NCBI RefSeq assembly: GCF_001029445.1
Contig: NZ_LDOT01000027.1
Location: 1 to 64,000 of the forward strand
Origin: Photobacterium aquae
GTDB taxonomy: Bacteria > Pseudomonadota > Gammaproteobacteria > Enterobacterales > Vibrionaceae
Length of the DNA: 64,000 bases
Direction of reading: 5' to 3'
The position numbers were made by a program, and so were the translations under genes. Below, piece by piece: positions 45,735 to 54,919 of this stretch; position 1 is the stretch's first letter, and every line of letters begins with the position of its first letter. Under the pieces are notes generated by a model, which worked only from the letters and a program-made list of their open reading frames with translations, ran no database searches and was not told where the DNA came from.

Positions 45735-46589
45735 CTAAGAGCAGACAAACCATGAGGTCGAAGCCGCGGTGATATAGGCTTGCTCGTGCCACGGTACTAA
45801 TTCCTGTGCTGGGGCGGTGCGCAGATCCCCTTTGTATTTTTGGCTGACGAGCGCCCGGATGATTCCATTCTGGCTGGATTGCACTTGGCCGCGGTAGGTA
45901 TAGCCATAAGGCGAACCTGGTGGTTTGTCGAAAATACAGACGGTTGCCCCAGGATTGGCACTGATATAGAGGCTTTCTTCGCTAACCACGGCTGGAGCTG
46001 GTTGGGCGGGAGGGGCCTGATGCAAGGTGCCGGCTTCGGCTGGCGGAACGAGCAGGCGTTCTGCACCATAGGGCTCATAGCCGAGCACTTGAGCCGCCTC
46101 GAACCATTCCTCACCGTTATGGTGGGTATTTTCGATGGTTTTTAAGGTAACGAATGGGCCATCAAGGCAGAGATCTGCCCATAGGTCGGTACTGGAAATC
46201 CGCGCATAGAAGATAGGCTGCTCGTCATAGGTGTTGGCATTGCTTACGCACCATGTCCCCGTTCCTTGGTGGATCAGCTGTCCTTGATTGATATTACAGA
46301 CATTTTTTGCAAGCGTTTGGTATTCGACGACATCATGCTCGGCCTGTTGCGGGTTGTCCGAACAGTAGCGGTAGGTGAACGTGAACTCGCTTTTTGGGTA
46401 GAAAATCCCCTTGTCGACCACTGCACCGTTGCGGCGGGTTTCATTGAAAGTCACGAAACTTTGAGTGGTATCGTAAAAGCTATATTCGCTGGGTGTGCGC
46501 GGGGCATGAGAGGTTGTCCCACAGCCAACAACAAGCAGGGGCAGTAACGGTAAATATAGGGACGATCGTATCTTCTTTATAAAAAACAT
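45735..46589 (-). CDS. Lipoprotein of unknown function
   Basis: A 284-residue lipoprotein. The signal peptide reads MFFIKKIRSSLYLPLLPLLV, then lipobox VVGC (C23). The mature part contains several Cys (YRYCSDNP, NVCNIN, TWCVSN, DLCLDG, TVCIFD, WFVCS) that could form periplasmic disulfides, and a Pro/Ala-rich linker (APPAQPAPAV). The family is not recognised. AGGTAG precedes the ATG. Confidence 0.8.
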   Translation of the reverse strand: MFFIKKIRSSLYLPLLPLLVVGCGTTSHAPRTPSEYSFYDTTQSFVTFNETRRNGAVVDKGIFYPKSEFTFTYRYCSDNPQQAEHDVVEYQTLAKNVCNINQGQLIHQGTGTWCVSNANTYDEQPIFYARISSTDLWADLCLDGPFVTLKTIENTHHNGEEWFEAAQVLGYEPYGAERLLVPPAEAGTLHQAPPAQPAPAVVSEESLYISANPGATVCIFDKPPGSPYGYTYRGQVQSSQNGIIRALVSQKYKGDLRTAPAQELVPWHEQAYITAASTSWFVCS

Positions 46590-46947
46590 AGGCTACCTGT
46601 TACACACCGTTTAGAGGGCTAATCGGTGCTATCACTGTGAACCAACACGAGGGTAAGTATAAGTCCTGCAAGGCTCAGCGATGAGTAATCGAACCGCTGT
46701 GGCAAAAATGAAACAGTGTCGGTCATGCTGGTATGAAGTGTGGGGAGCATAAAGAGGCAGGGGGTAAAACGCATTAGGATGAAGGTAAGGGGGGATCGAT
46801 TTGGCAGGTGTTTCCCAAAAAAAGTTGTAAACAATGAGCAAAAGAGCGTGTTTTGGGGAAATGGTAGGAGATATAGGTGGGGGGCAGGACAGCGGTTGTT
46901 CCTGTTCCGAATGTTCCGTACCGCTGCCTGCCAAATAGGTGGATATA
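46590..46947. other. 358-base gap
   Basis: No credible gene; the open frames here are low-complexity shadows. It holds a long imperfect hairpin at 46883-46932 (GGCAGG-x-CAGCGGT pairing with ACCGCTG-CCTGCC) just past the LysE gene stop, without a T-run. Confidence 0.5.
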
Positions 46948-47559
46948 TTATTGGGTCAGCGGCAAGCTGGCCCCTAGCAATGCAAATAAACTGCCGCATC
47001 CTTGGTTAAAACGACGTCCGCTCTTTTCAAGCCAAGGCCTTAGGCGGGTGGCGGCGCTGGCGACCATGAACTCAACCAAGAATTCCATAACGGCATAGGT
47101 GGAGGCCATGATTAAAAACTGCATCAGGAGAGGTTGGCCCTGATTGATAAACTGCGGCAGGAAGGCGCCGAAGAACAGCAGTACTTTGGGGTTGGCGATG
47201 GCCGAGAGGAATCCCTGCCGGAAGCGGGCAGCGTTGCTCAACTGGTGGGATGAATCAAGCTTGCCAATCGCAATACCCGGCGAGCGCCAAAGTTGGATAC
47301 CGAGGTAAATCAGGTAGGCCCCGCCCAGCCATTTGCACACGGTCAGAATATGGGCAGAGGCTTGCATCAACGAGCCGATACCAATCATCGAAAGGGCAAT
47401 AACAATCATAAAACCGCTGACACCGCCGCTGATGGTGGCGAGCGTTTTGCGGCGGCCGTATATGGCACCGTGGCTCAGAGCCAGCAGCACGTTGGGGCCC
47501 GGTGCAAAGGCCAGCCCGGTAACGGCGAAGAGGTAAATAAGCCAGCTTTCGAAACTCAT
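46948..47559 (-). CDS. LysE/RhtB-family amino-acid exporter
   Basis: A 203-residue inner-membrane protein with five to six membrane helices and the LysE/RhtB start GLAFAPGPNVLLALSHGA (residues 16-33). Also typical are GGAYLIYLGIQLWRS and NPKVLLFFGAFLPQF. The family exports amino acids or homoserine lactones; the substrate cannot be set here. CAGGAA precedes the ATG. It is divergent from the GlxA-type regulator at 47683, which could control it. Confidence 0.9.
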   Translation of the reverse strand: MSFESWLIYLFAVTGLAFAPGPNVLLALSHGAIYGRRKTLATISGGVSGFMIVIALSMIGIGSLMQASAHILTVCKWLGGAYLIYLGIQLWRSPGIAIGKLDSSHQLSNAARFRQGFLSAIANPKVLLFFGAFLPQFINQGQPLLMQFLIMASTYAVMEFLVEFMVASAATRLRPWLEKSGRRFNQGCGSLFALLGASLPLTQ

Positions 47560-47682
47560 TGATATTCCTGTTGGTTATATTTCGAAGGCAGCAGTATAGC
47601 GATTGAGAAATGGATGTATGTGGTCTTATTTGGAATAGATAAGGTATTATTTAGACATTATTGACTATGTTGATCACCTCTT

Positions 47683-48684
47683 GTGTCTGAATATCCGAAC
47701 TTGCCGCTATCCCCTGATGTCCGTTTTTTGCTGTTGCCTCTGCCAGCTTTTAATATGCTGCCCTTTGCCGGGTTCCTCGATAAATTGCGCTTTTCGGCCG
47801 ACGAGGAAGATTTCAGCCGTCAGCGATATTGCAGTTGGGATATTGCCAGCTTGCACCGTGGGGCGTTGGCGTCCAGTAGTGGGGCGGTAATAGATGTCAG
47901 TACGAGTATCATTGATGTTGATTTGGAACATTATGATTATTTGGTGCTATTTGGCAGCCGCAATGCCCAGCAGTGTATGGAGTATGTCGATGATTACCGT
48001 GCTTTTCTGCGCCGTGCCGCGGTGAAAAATCTCAAGCTGGTGGCGATCGACAATGCCAGTTTTCTGTTGGCGGCTGCAGGGCTGCTTGAACGATGTCAGG
48101 TTGCGGTTCATTGGCGCCATGCCCGGGAGTTTGCCTCCTTTTTCCCGGCTATCGAGGTCAAACAGGATCAGTTGTTTTGCATTGATGGTAAGCGGATTAC
48201 ATGTGCCGGGGGGACGGCGGCGATTGAATTGGCCGCGGAGCTATTGGCTGTTCATTGCGGCCGTGAGCGAGCATTTAAGGGGCTGGCCGATATGTTGGTG
48301 GATGAGGCCAGAGACTCGCATCATCACCTGCGTTCATTGGATAAAGACAAATTGGCAATACAGGGAGGGAGTCGCCATGTGGCACGGGCGATCGGATTGA
48401 TGCGTCAGTCTCTATCAGGTACGGAGACTATCGACGTGCTGGGCGAGACACTGGGTTTGGGACGGCGGCAACTCGATCGGTTGTTTATGGCCCAGCATGG
48501 TGTGACGGCCAAGGCGTACTGGCAGACAATGAAGCTCGATCACGCCCAATGGCGTCTGCGCAATAGTAGCAATAGCCTTGGAACAATTGCAGAAGAGATC
48601 GGTATCTCTGATGTGAGTTATTTTTGCCGGGTGTTCAAGCGTCATTTCGGGCTATCGCCGGGTGAGTATCGCCGCCGTGGTTAG
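47683..48684 (+). CDS. GlxA-type regulator (DJ-1/PfpI domain + AraC HTH)
   Basis: A 333-residue regulator. The N-terminal ~190 residues form a DJ-1/PfpI-like domain (FLLLPLPAFNML, then DYLVLFGSRNAQ and GGTAAIELAAELL). The C-terminal ~100 residues are an AraC DNA-binding domain (LGLGRRQLDRLFMAQHG, then SDVSYFCRVFKRHFGLSPGEYRRR). The frame starts at a GTG with no clear ribosome site. It is divergent from the LysE-type exporter and overlaps the 3' end of the photolyase-like gene by 4 bases (convergent). Confidence 0.88.
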   Translation: MSEYPNLPLSPDVRFLLLPLPAFNMLPFAGFLDKLRFSADEEDFSRQRYCSWDIASLHRGALASSSGAVIDVSTSIIDVDLEHYDYLVLFGSRNAQQCMEYVDDYRAFLRRAAVKNLKLVAIDNASFLLAAAGLLERCQVAVHWRHAREFASFFPAIEVKQDQLFCIDGKRITCAGGTAAIELAAELLAVHCGRERAFKGLADMLVDEARDSHHHLRSLDKDKLAIQGGSRHVARAIGLMRQSLSGTETIDVLGETLGLGRRQLDRLFMAQHGVTAKAYWQTMKLDHAQWRLRNSSNSLGTIAEEIGISDVSYFCRVFKRHFGLSPGEYRRRG

Positions 48685-50237
48685 AGGTTCTCAATATTGG
48701 CAATGAGCTGCTTGGCATGGTCAAGAACAGCCTGTCGCTCGTCTTCACGTTTGTTGTCCCAGCTTCGGTAGATAACCGCCGTTCTGGGATTGGCGGCAAT
48801 TCGCCGCTGGTGGCGGTCGAGAAAGTGCCAATAGAGACTGTTGAAAGGGCATGAGTCCGGCTCGGTCTTGGTTTTGGGGTTATAGTGGCAACCGGTGCAG
48901 TAGTCGCTCATTTTGTTGATATAGTTGCCGCTGGCTGCATAGGGTTTGGTGGCGATCAGGCCGCCATCGGCGAACAGGGCCATGCCTCGTGTATTGGGCA
49001 TTTCTACCCACTCAATTGCATCGATGTAGATCCCCAAATACCAGTGGTCGACCTGATCCGGATCGATGCCCGTGAGTAGGCAAAAATTGCCGGTGACCAT
49101 CAGGCGCTGGATATGATGGGCATAGGACATAGCCAGTGATTGTGTGATAGCGGCTGCCATGCAGGCCATTTTTGTCTTCCCGTCCCAGAAAAAATCGGGA
49201 AGTTTGCGCTTGGCTTCCAGCGCATTGAGCGTAGGGTAGAGTGGCATGTTGGCCCAGTACATACCACGGATATATTCACGCCAGCCAAGGATCTGGCGAA
49301 CAAATCCTTCGATTTGCGCAAGGTTGATATCGTCATTTTCCCTGTAGGCAGCAATCGCTGAGTCAATGACCTCGCGGGGATGGAGAATTTTGCTGTTCAG
49401 GGCGAAGGATAACCGCGAATGGTAGAGGCTCCAGCTGTGCGGCGATTGCGCGGTCATGGCATCTTGAAACCGGCCAAAGCTGGCGAGTTGGTGCTGGCAG
49501 AAATAGGCCAGCAGCGAGCGGGCCTGTTGGCGGCTTGTCGGCCACAGGAGCTGCGGGGTCGCCGTGCCGATAGTAGCAACCTTGTGCCGTCGAAGCCGCT
49601 GAAGGATGGGCTCGCAGTTGTCTGCAAATTGTAGCGGGGGCGGGATCGCCTCAATATCTTTGGCCTTCAGTGTTTGGCGGTTTTCTTTGTCGTAGTTCCA
49701 TTTCCCCCCTTCGGGCTTGTCCCCGGCCATCAATATCCCGTGCGTCTTGCGCATCCTGCGGTAGAAATGCTCCATGACGACGGCTTTACCTGCCGGAAAC
49801 TGTTTGGTGATCTCGGAAAAGGGCAGTAGGAAATGCTCGCTGTCCACTTCGCGCAATTGTGTGCCCTCTGGCAGTAACAGGTTGCGAAGCTGTGTGAACA
49901 AACGGTATTCGTCGGGGCGTTGGAATTCGACTTGGCGAATATGGTGCTTGTCAACGAGCTGGTTTAGGAGGGCCGGAAGCGTAGGTGTTTGGGCCGTGTC
50001 ATCTAAGGTCAGGTGTAGGACATTGTGCCCGGCTTGCTCTAGTGCCTTGGTAAATTGTGCCATGGCCATAAAGAATGCACAGATTTTTTGGACATGGTGG
50101 ACAACATAGCCTGTCTCTTGGTGGAGCTCGGCAACAAGGTAGACGACGCCCGGATCGTTGGTTTGGTACCAGCTATGGGACGCATTGAGCTGGTCACCGA
50201 GTATAAGGCGCAGGGTATGGTAGTGATCGCAACGCAT
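48681..50237 (-). CDS. FeS-type photolyase-related protein (FeS-BCP class)
   Basis: A 518-residue protein of the bacterial cryptochrome/photolyase group that carries an iron-sulfur cluster, known as (6-4) photolyases in some species. It starts HTLRLILGDQLN, typical of this class, and has the FAD-binding C-terminal half (WREYIRGMYWANMP, HHIQRLMVTGNF). Cysteines FCLLTG and YCTGCHYNPKTKTEPDSC fit the [4Fe-4S] site. It would repair UV-damaged DNA or sense blue light. AAGGAT precedes the ATG. It is downstream of the DASH gene by 58 bases. Confidence 0.92.
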   Translation of the reverse strand: MRCDHYHTLRLILGDQLNASHSWYQTNDPGVVYLVAELHQETGYVVHHVQKICAFFMAMAQFTKALEQAGHNVLHLTLDDTAQTPTLPALLNQLVDKHHIRQVEFQRPDEYRLFTQLRNLLLPEGTQLREVDSEHFLLPFSEITKQFPAGKAVVMEHFYRRMRKTHGILMAGDKPEGGKWNYDKENRQTLKAKDIEAIPPPLQFADNCEPILQRLRRHKVATIGTATPQLLWPTSRQQARSLLAYFCQHQLASFGRFQDAMTAQSPHSWSLYHSRLSFALNSKILHPREVIDSAIAAYRENDDINLAQIEGFVRQILGWREYIRGMYWANMPLYPTLNALEAKRKLPDFFWDGKTKMACMAAAITQSLAMSYAHHIQRLMVTGNFCLLTGIDPDQVDHWYLGIYIDAIEWVEMPNTRGMALFADGGLIATKPYAASGNYINKMSDYCTGCHYNPKTKTEPDSCPFNSLYWHFLDRHQRRIAANPRTAVIYRSWDNKREDERQAVLDHAKQLIANIENL

Positions 50238-50295
50238 TTCCGATCCTTTGTTAGTTTATTCGTGCAGGTATAGAACGTTGTGCGAGTTTGGCGTC

Positions 50296-51606
50296 TCAGT
50301 ATATTGGCCAGTCTGCCGCGTCAACCGAGTCCATGCCGCCGTCATGTTTGTTTCCTTGCCAGCTACGGATGAAACGCTGCTCGGGATCATATTGGGCGGT
50401 TTGTTTGTCGAGGTTGAAGCGGCGGTGCTCTCGGGGATCGGCCCCTACACCAGCAAGGTACTGCCAATTGCCCCAATTTGATGCCAGATCATAGTCAATC
50501 AGATGCTGCTCGAAATAACCTGCGCCATAGCGCCAGTCAAGTTCGAGCTCATTGACTAGGCAGCTGGCGACAAGTTGCCTGCCGCGGTTGGACATGAATC
50601 CGGTCTGGCGTAGCTGGTTCATGCAGGCATTGACGATGGGATAAGGGGTGTTGCCCTCGCACCAGCGACGAAAACGCTCTGGGTAGAAGGCGGTATGGGG
50701 ACGGCGGTTTCTGATCCCGGCAAAGTGGTACATTTTGGTTCCGTAGCAGTGGGCATACCACTGGAAGTATTCCCGCCATAGTAGTTCGAATTTAATCCAT
50801 CCGGTTGAGTCATTGGCCCCATGTTGATGCTCGTAGTTTTCCAGTACGCGAATAATGGTGTGGGGAGACAGACAGCCCAAAGCCAGCCAGGGGGAAAACT
50901 TGGTGGAGTAGTCCCAGCCGTCAAGCTGGTTGCGGGTGATTTTGTAGTTGCGAGGTTTGTCGGATGCGAAATAGTGTTTGATATGCTCCAGCCCGGCAAG
51001 CTCTCCTCCGGTGAAGGGATTATCGTGGCGTGAATTGAGCATGGGGCTTACCACATCATAATCATTGATGCTTTTGATCGCTGGCGGCATACGGGTGATT
51101 GATGAGAGTGGATTGCGAATAGGGATATCGTCGACTTGGCGGCGAAAGGCTGAAAAAGTTTCAGGTAATTCTTTAATATCAAAGGGTAATTCGGTGCGGT
51201 CGAACAGAGTATGGCCAGCAACCTGACGAAAAACGAGAAAAGGATAGCGCCCTTGTAGTGTTTGCCATATCCGGTTCTCATAGATGCCGGCATGTTCGCT
51301 GCTGTAGACAGCAGATACGCTAAATTGGCTGATGAGTTGCGGTAAAATATCCAAAGGGTGTTCGAGAAGCACATGAAGAACTTGGCCGTAGCTATGAAGC
51401 TGTTCTCGCAGGGAATCAAGAGATTGTAGGAGAAACTGCTGGCGGGCATAGCCGAGTTGTGTCATTCGGTAAGGGTATTGGTTGGCGTTGCCCGGGGGGA
51501 GGCAGTAAACACAGATGAGATGGTCTACTTCTTCGCAGGCAAGGGAGAAGGCCGGGTTGTCATGTAGTCTCAAATCATTTTGAAACAAATAGATGCCTGT
51601 CGCCAT
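50296..51606 (-). CDS. Cryptochrome DASH
   Basis: A 436-residue photolyase-family protein of the cry-DASH type. The Rossmann-like antenna domain (GIYLFQNDLRLHDNPA) is followed by the FAD domain (KFSPWLALGCLSPHTI, WREYFQWYAHCYG, VNACMNQLRQTGFMSNRGRQ, LASNWGNWQYLAGVG). DASH proteins repair cyclobutane dimers in single-stranded DNA and may sense light. GAGGAAG precedes the ATG. It lies 58 bases upstream of the FeS photolyase-like gene and is probably co-transcribed with it. Confidence 0.95.
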   Translation of the reverse strand: MATGIYLFQNDLRLHDNPAFSLACEEVDHLICVYCLPPGNANQYPYRMTQLGYARQQFLLQSLDSLREQLHSYGQVLHVLLEHPLDILPQLISQFSVSAVYSSEHAGIYENRIWQTLQGRYPFLVFRQVAGHTLFDRTELPFDIKELPETFSAFRRQVDDIPIRNPLSSITRMPPAIKSINDYDVVSPMLNSRHDNPFTGGELAGLEHIKHYFASDKPRNYKITRNQLDGWDYSTKFSPWLALGCLSPHTIIRVLENYEHQHGANDSTGWIKFELLWREYFQWYAHCYGTKMYHFAGIRNRRPHTAFYPERFRRWCEGNTPYPIVNACMNQLRQTGFMSNRGRQLVASCLVNELELDWRYGAGYFEQHLIDYDLASNWGNWQYLAGVGADPREHRRFNLDKQTAQYDPEQRFIRSWQGNKHDGGMDSVDAADWPIY

Positions 51607-51773
51607 TGTGCTTCCTCGCTCTGCTAAATGTCGCCCCTGTATTATGTGTGCAGGGCATCGGCCAAGTCCGTTACCGCTAACTATAGTCCATCATTTAATT
51701 TGATTATTTGGAATTGGTATTTGTGTGGTGAGCGTTTGTGTGGGGATGTGAATCAGCAATAGCAATAGCAATA

Positions 51774-51791
51774 GGCGGGTCGGATCCCGCC
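51774..51791 (-). terminator. Hairpin after mngR
   Basis: GGCGGG-tcggat-CCCGCC stem, 7 bases past the stop, followed on the minus strand by a TATTGC repeat tract rather than a T-run. The hexamer repeats at 51754-51772 (AGCAAT x3) lie here. Confidence 0.5.
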
Positions 51792-51797
51792 GGGCAT

Positions 51798-52520
51798 TTA
51801 GTAGTGATGGGTACGCTTGGCCACCAAGGTAAATTTGTAGTCGGATGACTTGAAGTAGTTGCGGCTATATTCGAATACGGTCCCATCCACCAAGTAGCCT
51901 TTGGTAATCTTCTCTATGATGGGCTGGTCAGCCGGTATGCCAAGCTGGTTGACGACCTCTTCCGGTGGCAGAACGGGGATAATTTCCTGTTCGCTGCGGT
52001 CGATGATCATTTTCTTTTTCCCTTCGATAAACTCATATTTTGAGCCTTGCATGACCTCATAGCTGAGATCAGGAAAGAGCGACAGCGGCATCCAGGTTTC
52101 TTCAAGCGTGACTGGATTATCGTCGATAAAGCGTACCCGTTTGACATAGAAAATACGGTCCAGCTCCGTGATTTCGAGCGCTTCGGCAATCTGCAGTGAT
52201 GGCGTGGTAATTTCAAAACTCAGAATATCGCTGTGGGTCTTGACGTTCAGGTGGCTCAGCTTTTCATAGAAACTTGAGTACTGGTACATGTCGTAGTCGA
52301 CTTTGGTTTCTTTCACATAAGTACCGCTTCCCTGAATACTCTCGAGGACATTTTGTTCGATGAGTAACTTCAGTGCCTGACGCACGGTAACGCGGCTGAC
52401 CGAGAATTGCTCGCGCAGCTGGGCTTCTGTCGGCAGGGCTTCCCCAGGTTTGTAGTCACCGGCTTGGATCTGTTCCTTTATTGCATCAGCAATTTGGCGG
52501 TACATAGGAAGGCGTGCCAC
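51798..52520 (-). CDS. mngR: MngR-like GntR/UTRA repressor of the mng operon
   Basis: A regulator of about 240 residues (the E. coli MngR length) with a GntR winged HTH (YRQIADAIKEQI, then ALPTEAQLREQFSVSRVTVRQALKLL) and a UTRA ligand-binding domain. I start at the GTG at 52520 because GAGGAG sits 6 bases upstream; the frame opens at a TTG at 52538. It is divergent from mngA and mngB, and palindromes lie in the promoter between them, so it represses them in the absence of mannosylglycerate (family knowledge). Confidence 0.9.
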   Translation of the reverse strand: MARLPMYRQIADAIKEQIQAGDYKPGEALPTEAQLREQFSVSRVTVRQALKLLIEQNVLESIQGSGTYVKETKVDYDMYQYSSFYEKLSHLNVKTHSDILSFEITTPSLQIAEALEITELDRIFYVKRVRFIDDNPVTLEETWMPLSLFPDLSYEVMQGSKYEFIEGKKKMIIDRSEQEIIPVLPPEEVVNQLGIPADQPIIEKITKGYLVDGTVFEYSRNYFKSSDYKFTLVAKRTHHY

Positions 52521-52735
52521 ATGCTTCTCCTCTGGCAAGGCAATTTGGTGTTGCGCTGTTTATAGTTATACCCATGTTGGAAATATCTGAGAAAGTCGGG
52601 CTCAAATCATCTAGTTGCTTGGACGGCAAGGGTATTTGTCGGGTGATTTTACCTTTTTTTGCCTGCTGGGCAAAGTTGTCATATACAAACAGATGTAAAA
52701 TGATAATACAACATAGATACATATCTTGAGGGAAT

Positions 52736-52751
52736 TGTGAAAGCTGTCACG
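52736..52751 (+). promoter_or_regulatory. CRP site at the mngA promoter
   Basis: TGTGA-AAGCTG-TCACG, 9 of 10 consensus positions. Its centre lies about 41 bases upstream of the start inferred from the TATTAT -10 box at 52772-52777, the class II activation position. Confidence 0.65.
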
Positions 52752-52764
52752 GATCATCTTGTGG

Positions 52765-52793
52765 TAATACGTATTATATTTGTATTAATACAA
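52765..52793 (+). promoter_or_regulatory. Palindromes over the mngA -10/start (likely MngR operators)
   Basis: TAATACGTATTA (52765-52776) overlaps the -10 box TATTAT (52772-52777), and TTGTATTAATACAA (52780-52793) covers the likely start site. They share AATAC half-sites with a further ATAATACAAC at 52703-52712. The position over the promoter fits repression by the divergent GntR regulator. Confidence 0.55.
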
Positions 52794-52839
52794 CTAAGGG
52801 CGGAGTTAGCCCGTAAAAACGACGGTACTGAGGATGACC

Positions 52840-54780
52840 ATGAAACTGACTACCCTTACCCACCAGTCATTGATTGATATTCAAACGGTGTTTGCCAGCC
52901 GTGAAGAAGCAATCTTTGCACTGGCCGATAAACTTGACCGGCACGGCAAGCTACATGACAAACAGGCTTACTTAGAAGCGGTATTTGCCCGCGAATCCCA
53001 AGGCCCAACGGCTCTTGGTGAGGGGCTTGCTGTTCCGCATGGTAAGACTGATGCCGTAAAGGAAGCGGGCTTTGCGGTTGCGACTCTTAAGCAGGATCTC
53101 AAGTGGCAGGGGATTGATGAAGACGAGGAGGAAGATGTCAACCTGGTCTTTTTGATTGCGATTCCAAATGCCGAAGCGGGCTCCACCCATATGCATCTTC
53201 TGACAGAGCTGACAACCACGCTGGTGGATGACGACATTCGTGAGGCTGTGCTCAATGCCCAGTCTGCCGAAGAGCTCATGTCTTTGCTTGACCGTAATGA
53301 AGAAGTGTCAGAAGAACAAGACAACATAAATACAAATTTGGATGCGCCGACGATTGTCTGTGTGACGGCGTGTCCTGCGGGTATTGCCCATACCTATATG
53401 GCGGCAGAGTACCTAGAGAAGGCCGGCAAGAAGATGGGGATCAATGTCCATGTCGAGAAGCAAGGAGCCAATGGTATCGAGGGGCGTTTGACCACAGAGC
53501 AGTTAAACAATGCCGTGGCCGTGGTTTTCTCCGCCGAAGTGGCGATTAAGGAAGTGGAACGTTTCTCAGGTATTCCTCGGGTCGAAACACCGGTAGCTGA
53601 GCCGATCCGCCATGCTGAGCGTATTTTGAATGATGCACTGGAAGCCTCCAAGCGTGGGCGAAGCGCTGATCGCGTCGCGGCAACGGAGGACAAGCCGAAA
53701 AAAGTCCCGCTCAAAACCGAATTGAAACAAGCACTATTAAGCGGCATTTCGTTTGCTGTGCCGTTGATCGTCGCAGGTGGCACCGTTTTGGCCGTTGCCG
53801 TTTTGCTGGCTCAAATATTTGATCTGCAGGAGCTGTACGCCACTGATGGTTCGTGGCTCAACATGTACCGAAAACTCGGCGGGGGGCTGCTTGGCACCTT
53901 GATGGTTCCGGTGTTGGCAGCCTATACGGCCTACTCGTTGGCCGACAAGCCGGCTTTGGGCCCGGGCTTTGCGGCGGGTCTTGCTGCCAATATGATTGGT
54001 TCGGGTTTCCTTGGCGGCGTTGTCGGTGGCCTGCTCGCCGGTTACGTGATGCGCTGGGTAAAGGAGAACGTTCGCCTGAGCCCTGCTTTTAACGGTTTTC
54101 TTACGTTCTATCTCTATCCGGTGATCGGTACCTTGGTGGTCGGTAGCCTGATGTTGTTTGTGATCGGTAAGCCGGTAGCGATGCTAAATCAAGGCCTGAC
54201 AGATTGGCTTAATGGCTTGTCTGGCTCTAATGCCCTGTTGCTGGGGGCTATTATCGGTGTCTTCGTTTCGTTCGATCTTGGCGGTCCGGTTAACAAAGCG
54301 GCTTATGCGTTTTGCCTTGGCGCAATGGCCAATGGTGTATATGGCCCCTATGCCATTTTCGGTTCGGTAAAGATGGTTTCTGCCTTTACGGTGACAGCAT
54401 CGACGATGTTGGCTCCGCGTCTGTTCAAGGATTTTGAGATTGAAACGGGCAAGTCAACGTGGCTGCTTGGTTTGGCAGGGATCACCGAAGGCGCAATTCC
54501 GATGGCAATTGAAGATCCTATCCGGGTGATTGGCTCTTTCTTGGCGGGCTCTATGGTGACAGGTGCCATTGTTGGAGCGGCGGGTATCGGACTGTCAACG
54601 CCGGGTGCAGGTATTTTCTCTATGTTCCTGTTGCATGACGCCGGTATTGGCAGCGTGATGGCGGCGGGTATCTGGCTGGGCGCAGCATTGATTGGAGCGG
54701 TAATTTCCACAGTAACGCTTATCGGTTGGCGGGCCCATGCTGCAAAAAAGGGTACGTTTAAAGTGACCGCTGAAGCGTAA
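52840..54780 (+). CDS. mngA: PTS EIIABC for 2-O-mannosyl-D-glycerate
   Basis: A 646-residue PTS permease very like E. coli MngA. EIIA (H67 in AVPHGKT), EIIB (C178 in VTACPAGIAHTYMAAE), then EIIC (KTELKQALLSGISFAVPLI onward with about ten membrane helices, DLGGPVNKAAYAF and GITEGAIPMAIEDP). It takes up and phosphorylates mannosylglycerate, a compatible solute. I start at the second ATG because GAGG is 7 bases before it and the alignment begins LTTLTH. It is followed by mngB after 139 bases. Confidence 0.96.
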   Translation: MKLTTLTHQSLIDIQTVFASREEAIFALADKLDRHGKLHDKQAYLEAVFARESQGPTALGEGLAVPHGKTDAVKEAGFAVATLKQDLKWQGIDEDEEEDVNLVFLIAIPNAEAGSTHMHLLTELTTTLVDDDIREAVLNAQSAEELMSLLDRNEEVSEEQDNINTNLDAPTIVCVTACPAGIAHTYMAAEYLEKAGKKMGINVHVEKQGANGIEGRLTTEQLNNAVAVVFSAEVAIKEVERFSGIPRVETPVAEPIRHAERILNDALEASKRGRSADRVAATEDKPKKVPLKTELKQALLSGISFAVPLIVAGGTVLAVAVLLAQIFDLQELYATDGSWLNMYRKLGGGLLGTLMVPVLAAYTAYSLADKPALGPGFAAGLAANMIGSGFLGGVVGGLLAGYVMRWVKENVRLSPAFNGFLTFYLYPVIGTLVVGSLMLFVIGKPVAMLNQGLTDWLNGLSGSNALLLGAIIGVFVSFDLGGPVNKAAYAFCLGAMANGVYGPYAIFGSVKMVSAFTVTASTMLAPRLFKDFEIETGKSTWLLGLAGITEGAIPMAIEDPIRVIGSFLAGSMVTGAIVGAAGIGLSTPGAGIFSMFLLHDAGIGSVMAAGIWLGAALIGAVISTVTLIGWRAHAAKKGTFKVTAEA

Positions 54781-54919
54781 TCGCAGACAAGATTCAAACA
54801 ACGATTATTAGATTTTACGTCACAGTATCGATTCCATCGACGTCTCGGTGACACCCTAGCTTTGCCGGGTGAAGTAGATTGCGCCCGGCAGTGACAAGAC
54901 ATTTATTAGGTACATCATT

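Noticed and set aside
46740-47009. Open frames in the gap around 46620-46999 (both strands)
   Set aside because: They overlap the 3' end of the LysE gene, have no ribosome site and look like chance sequence.
51754-51772. Short AGCAAT repeat downstream of mngR as a possible contingency locus
   Set aside because: Only three full copies, non-coding and past the terminator stem.
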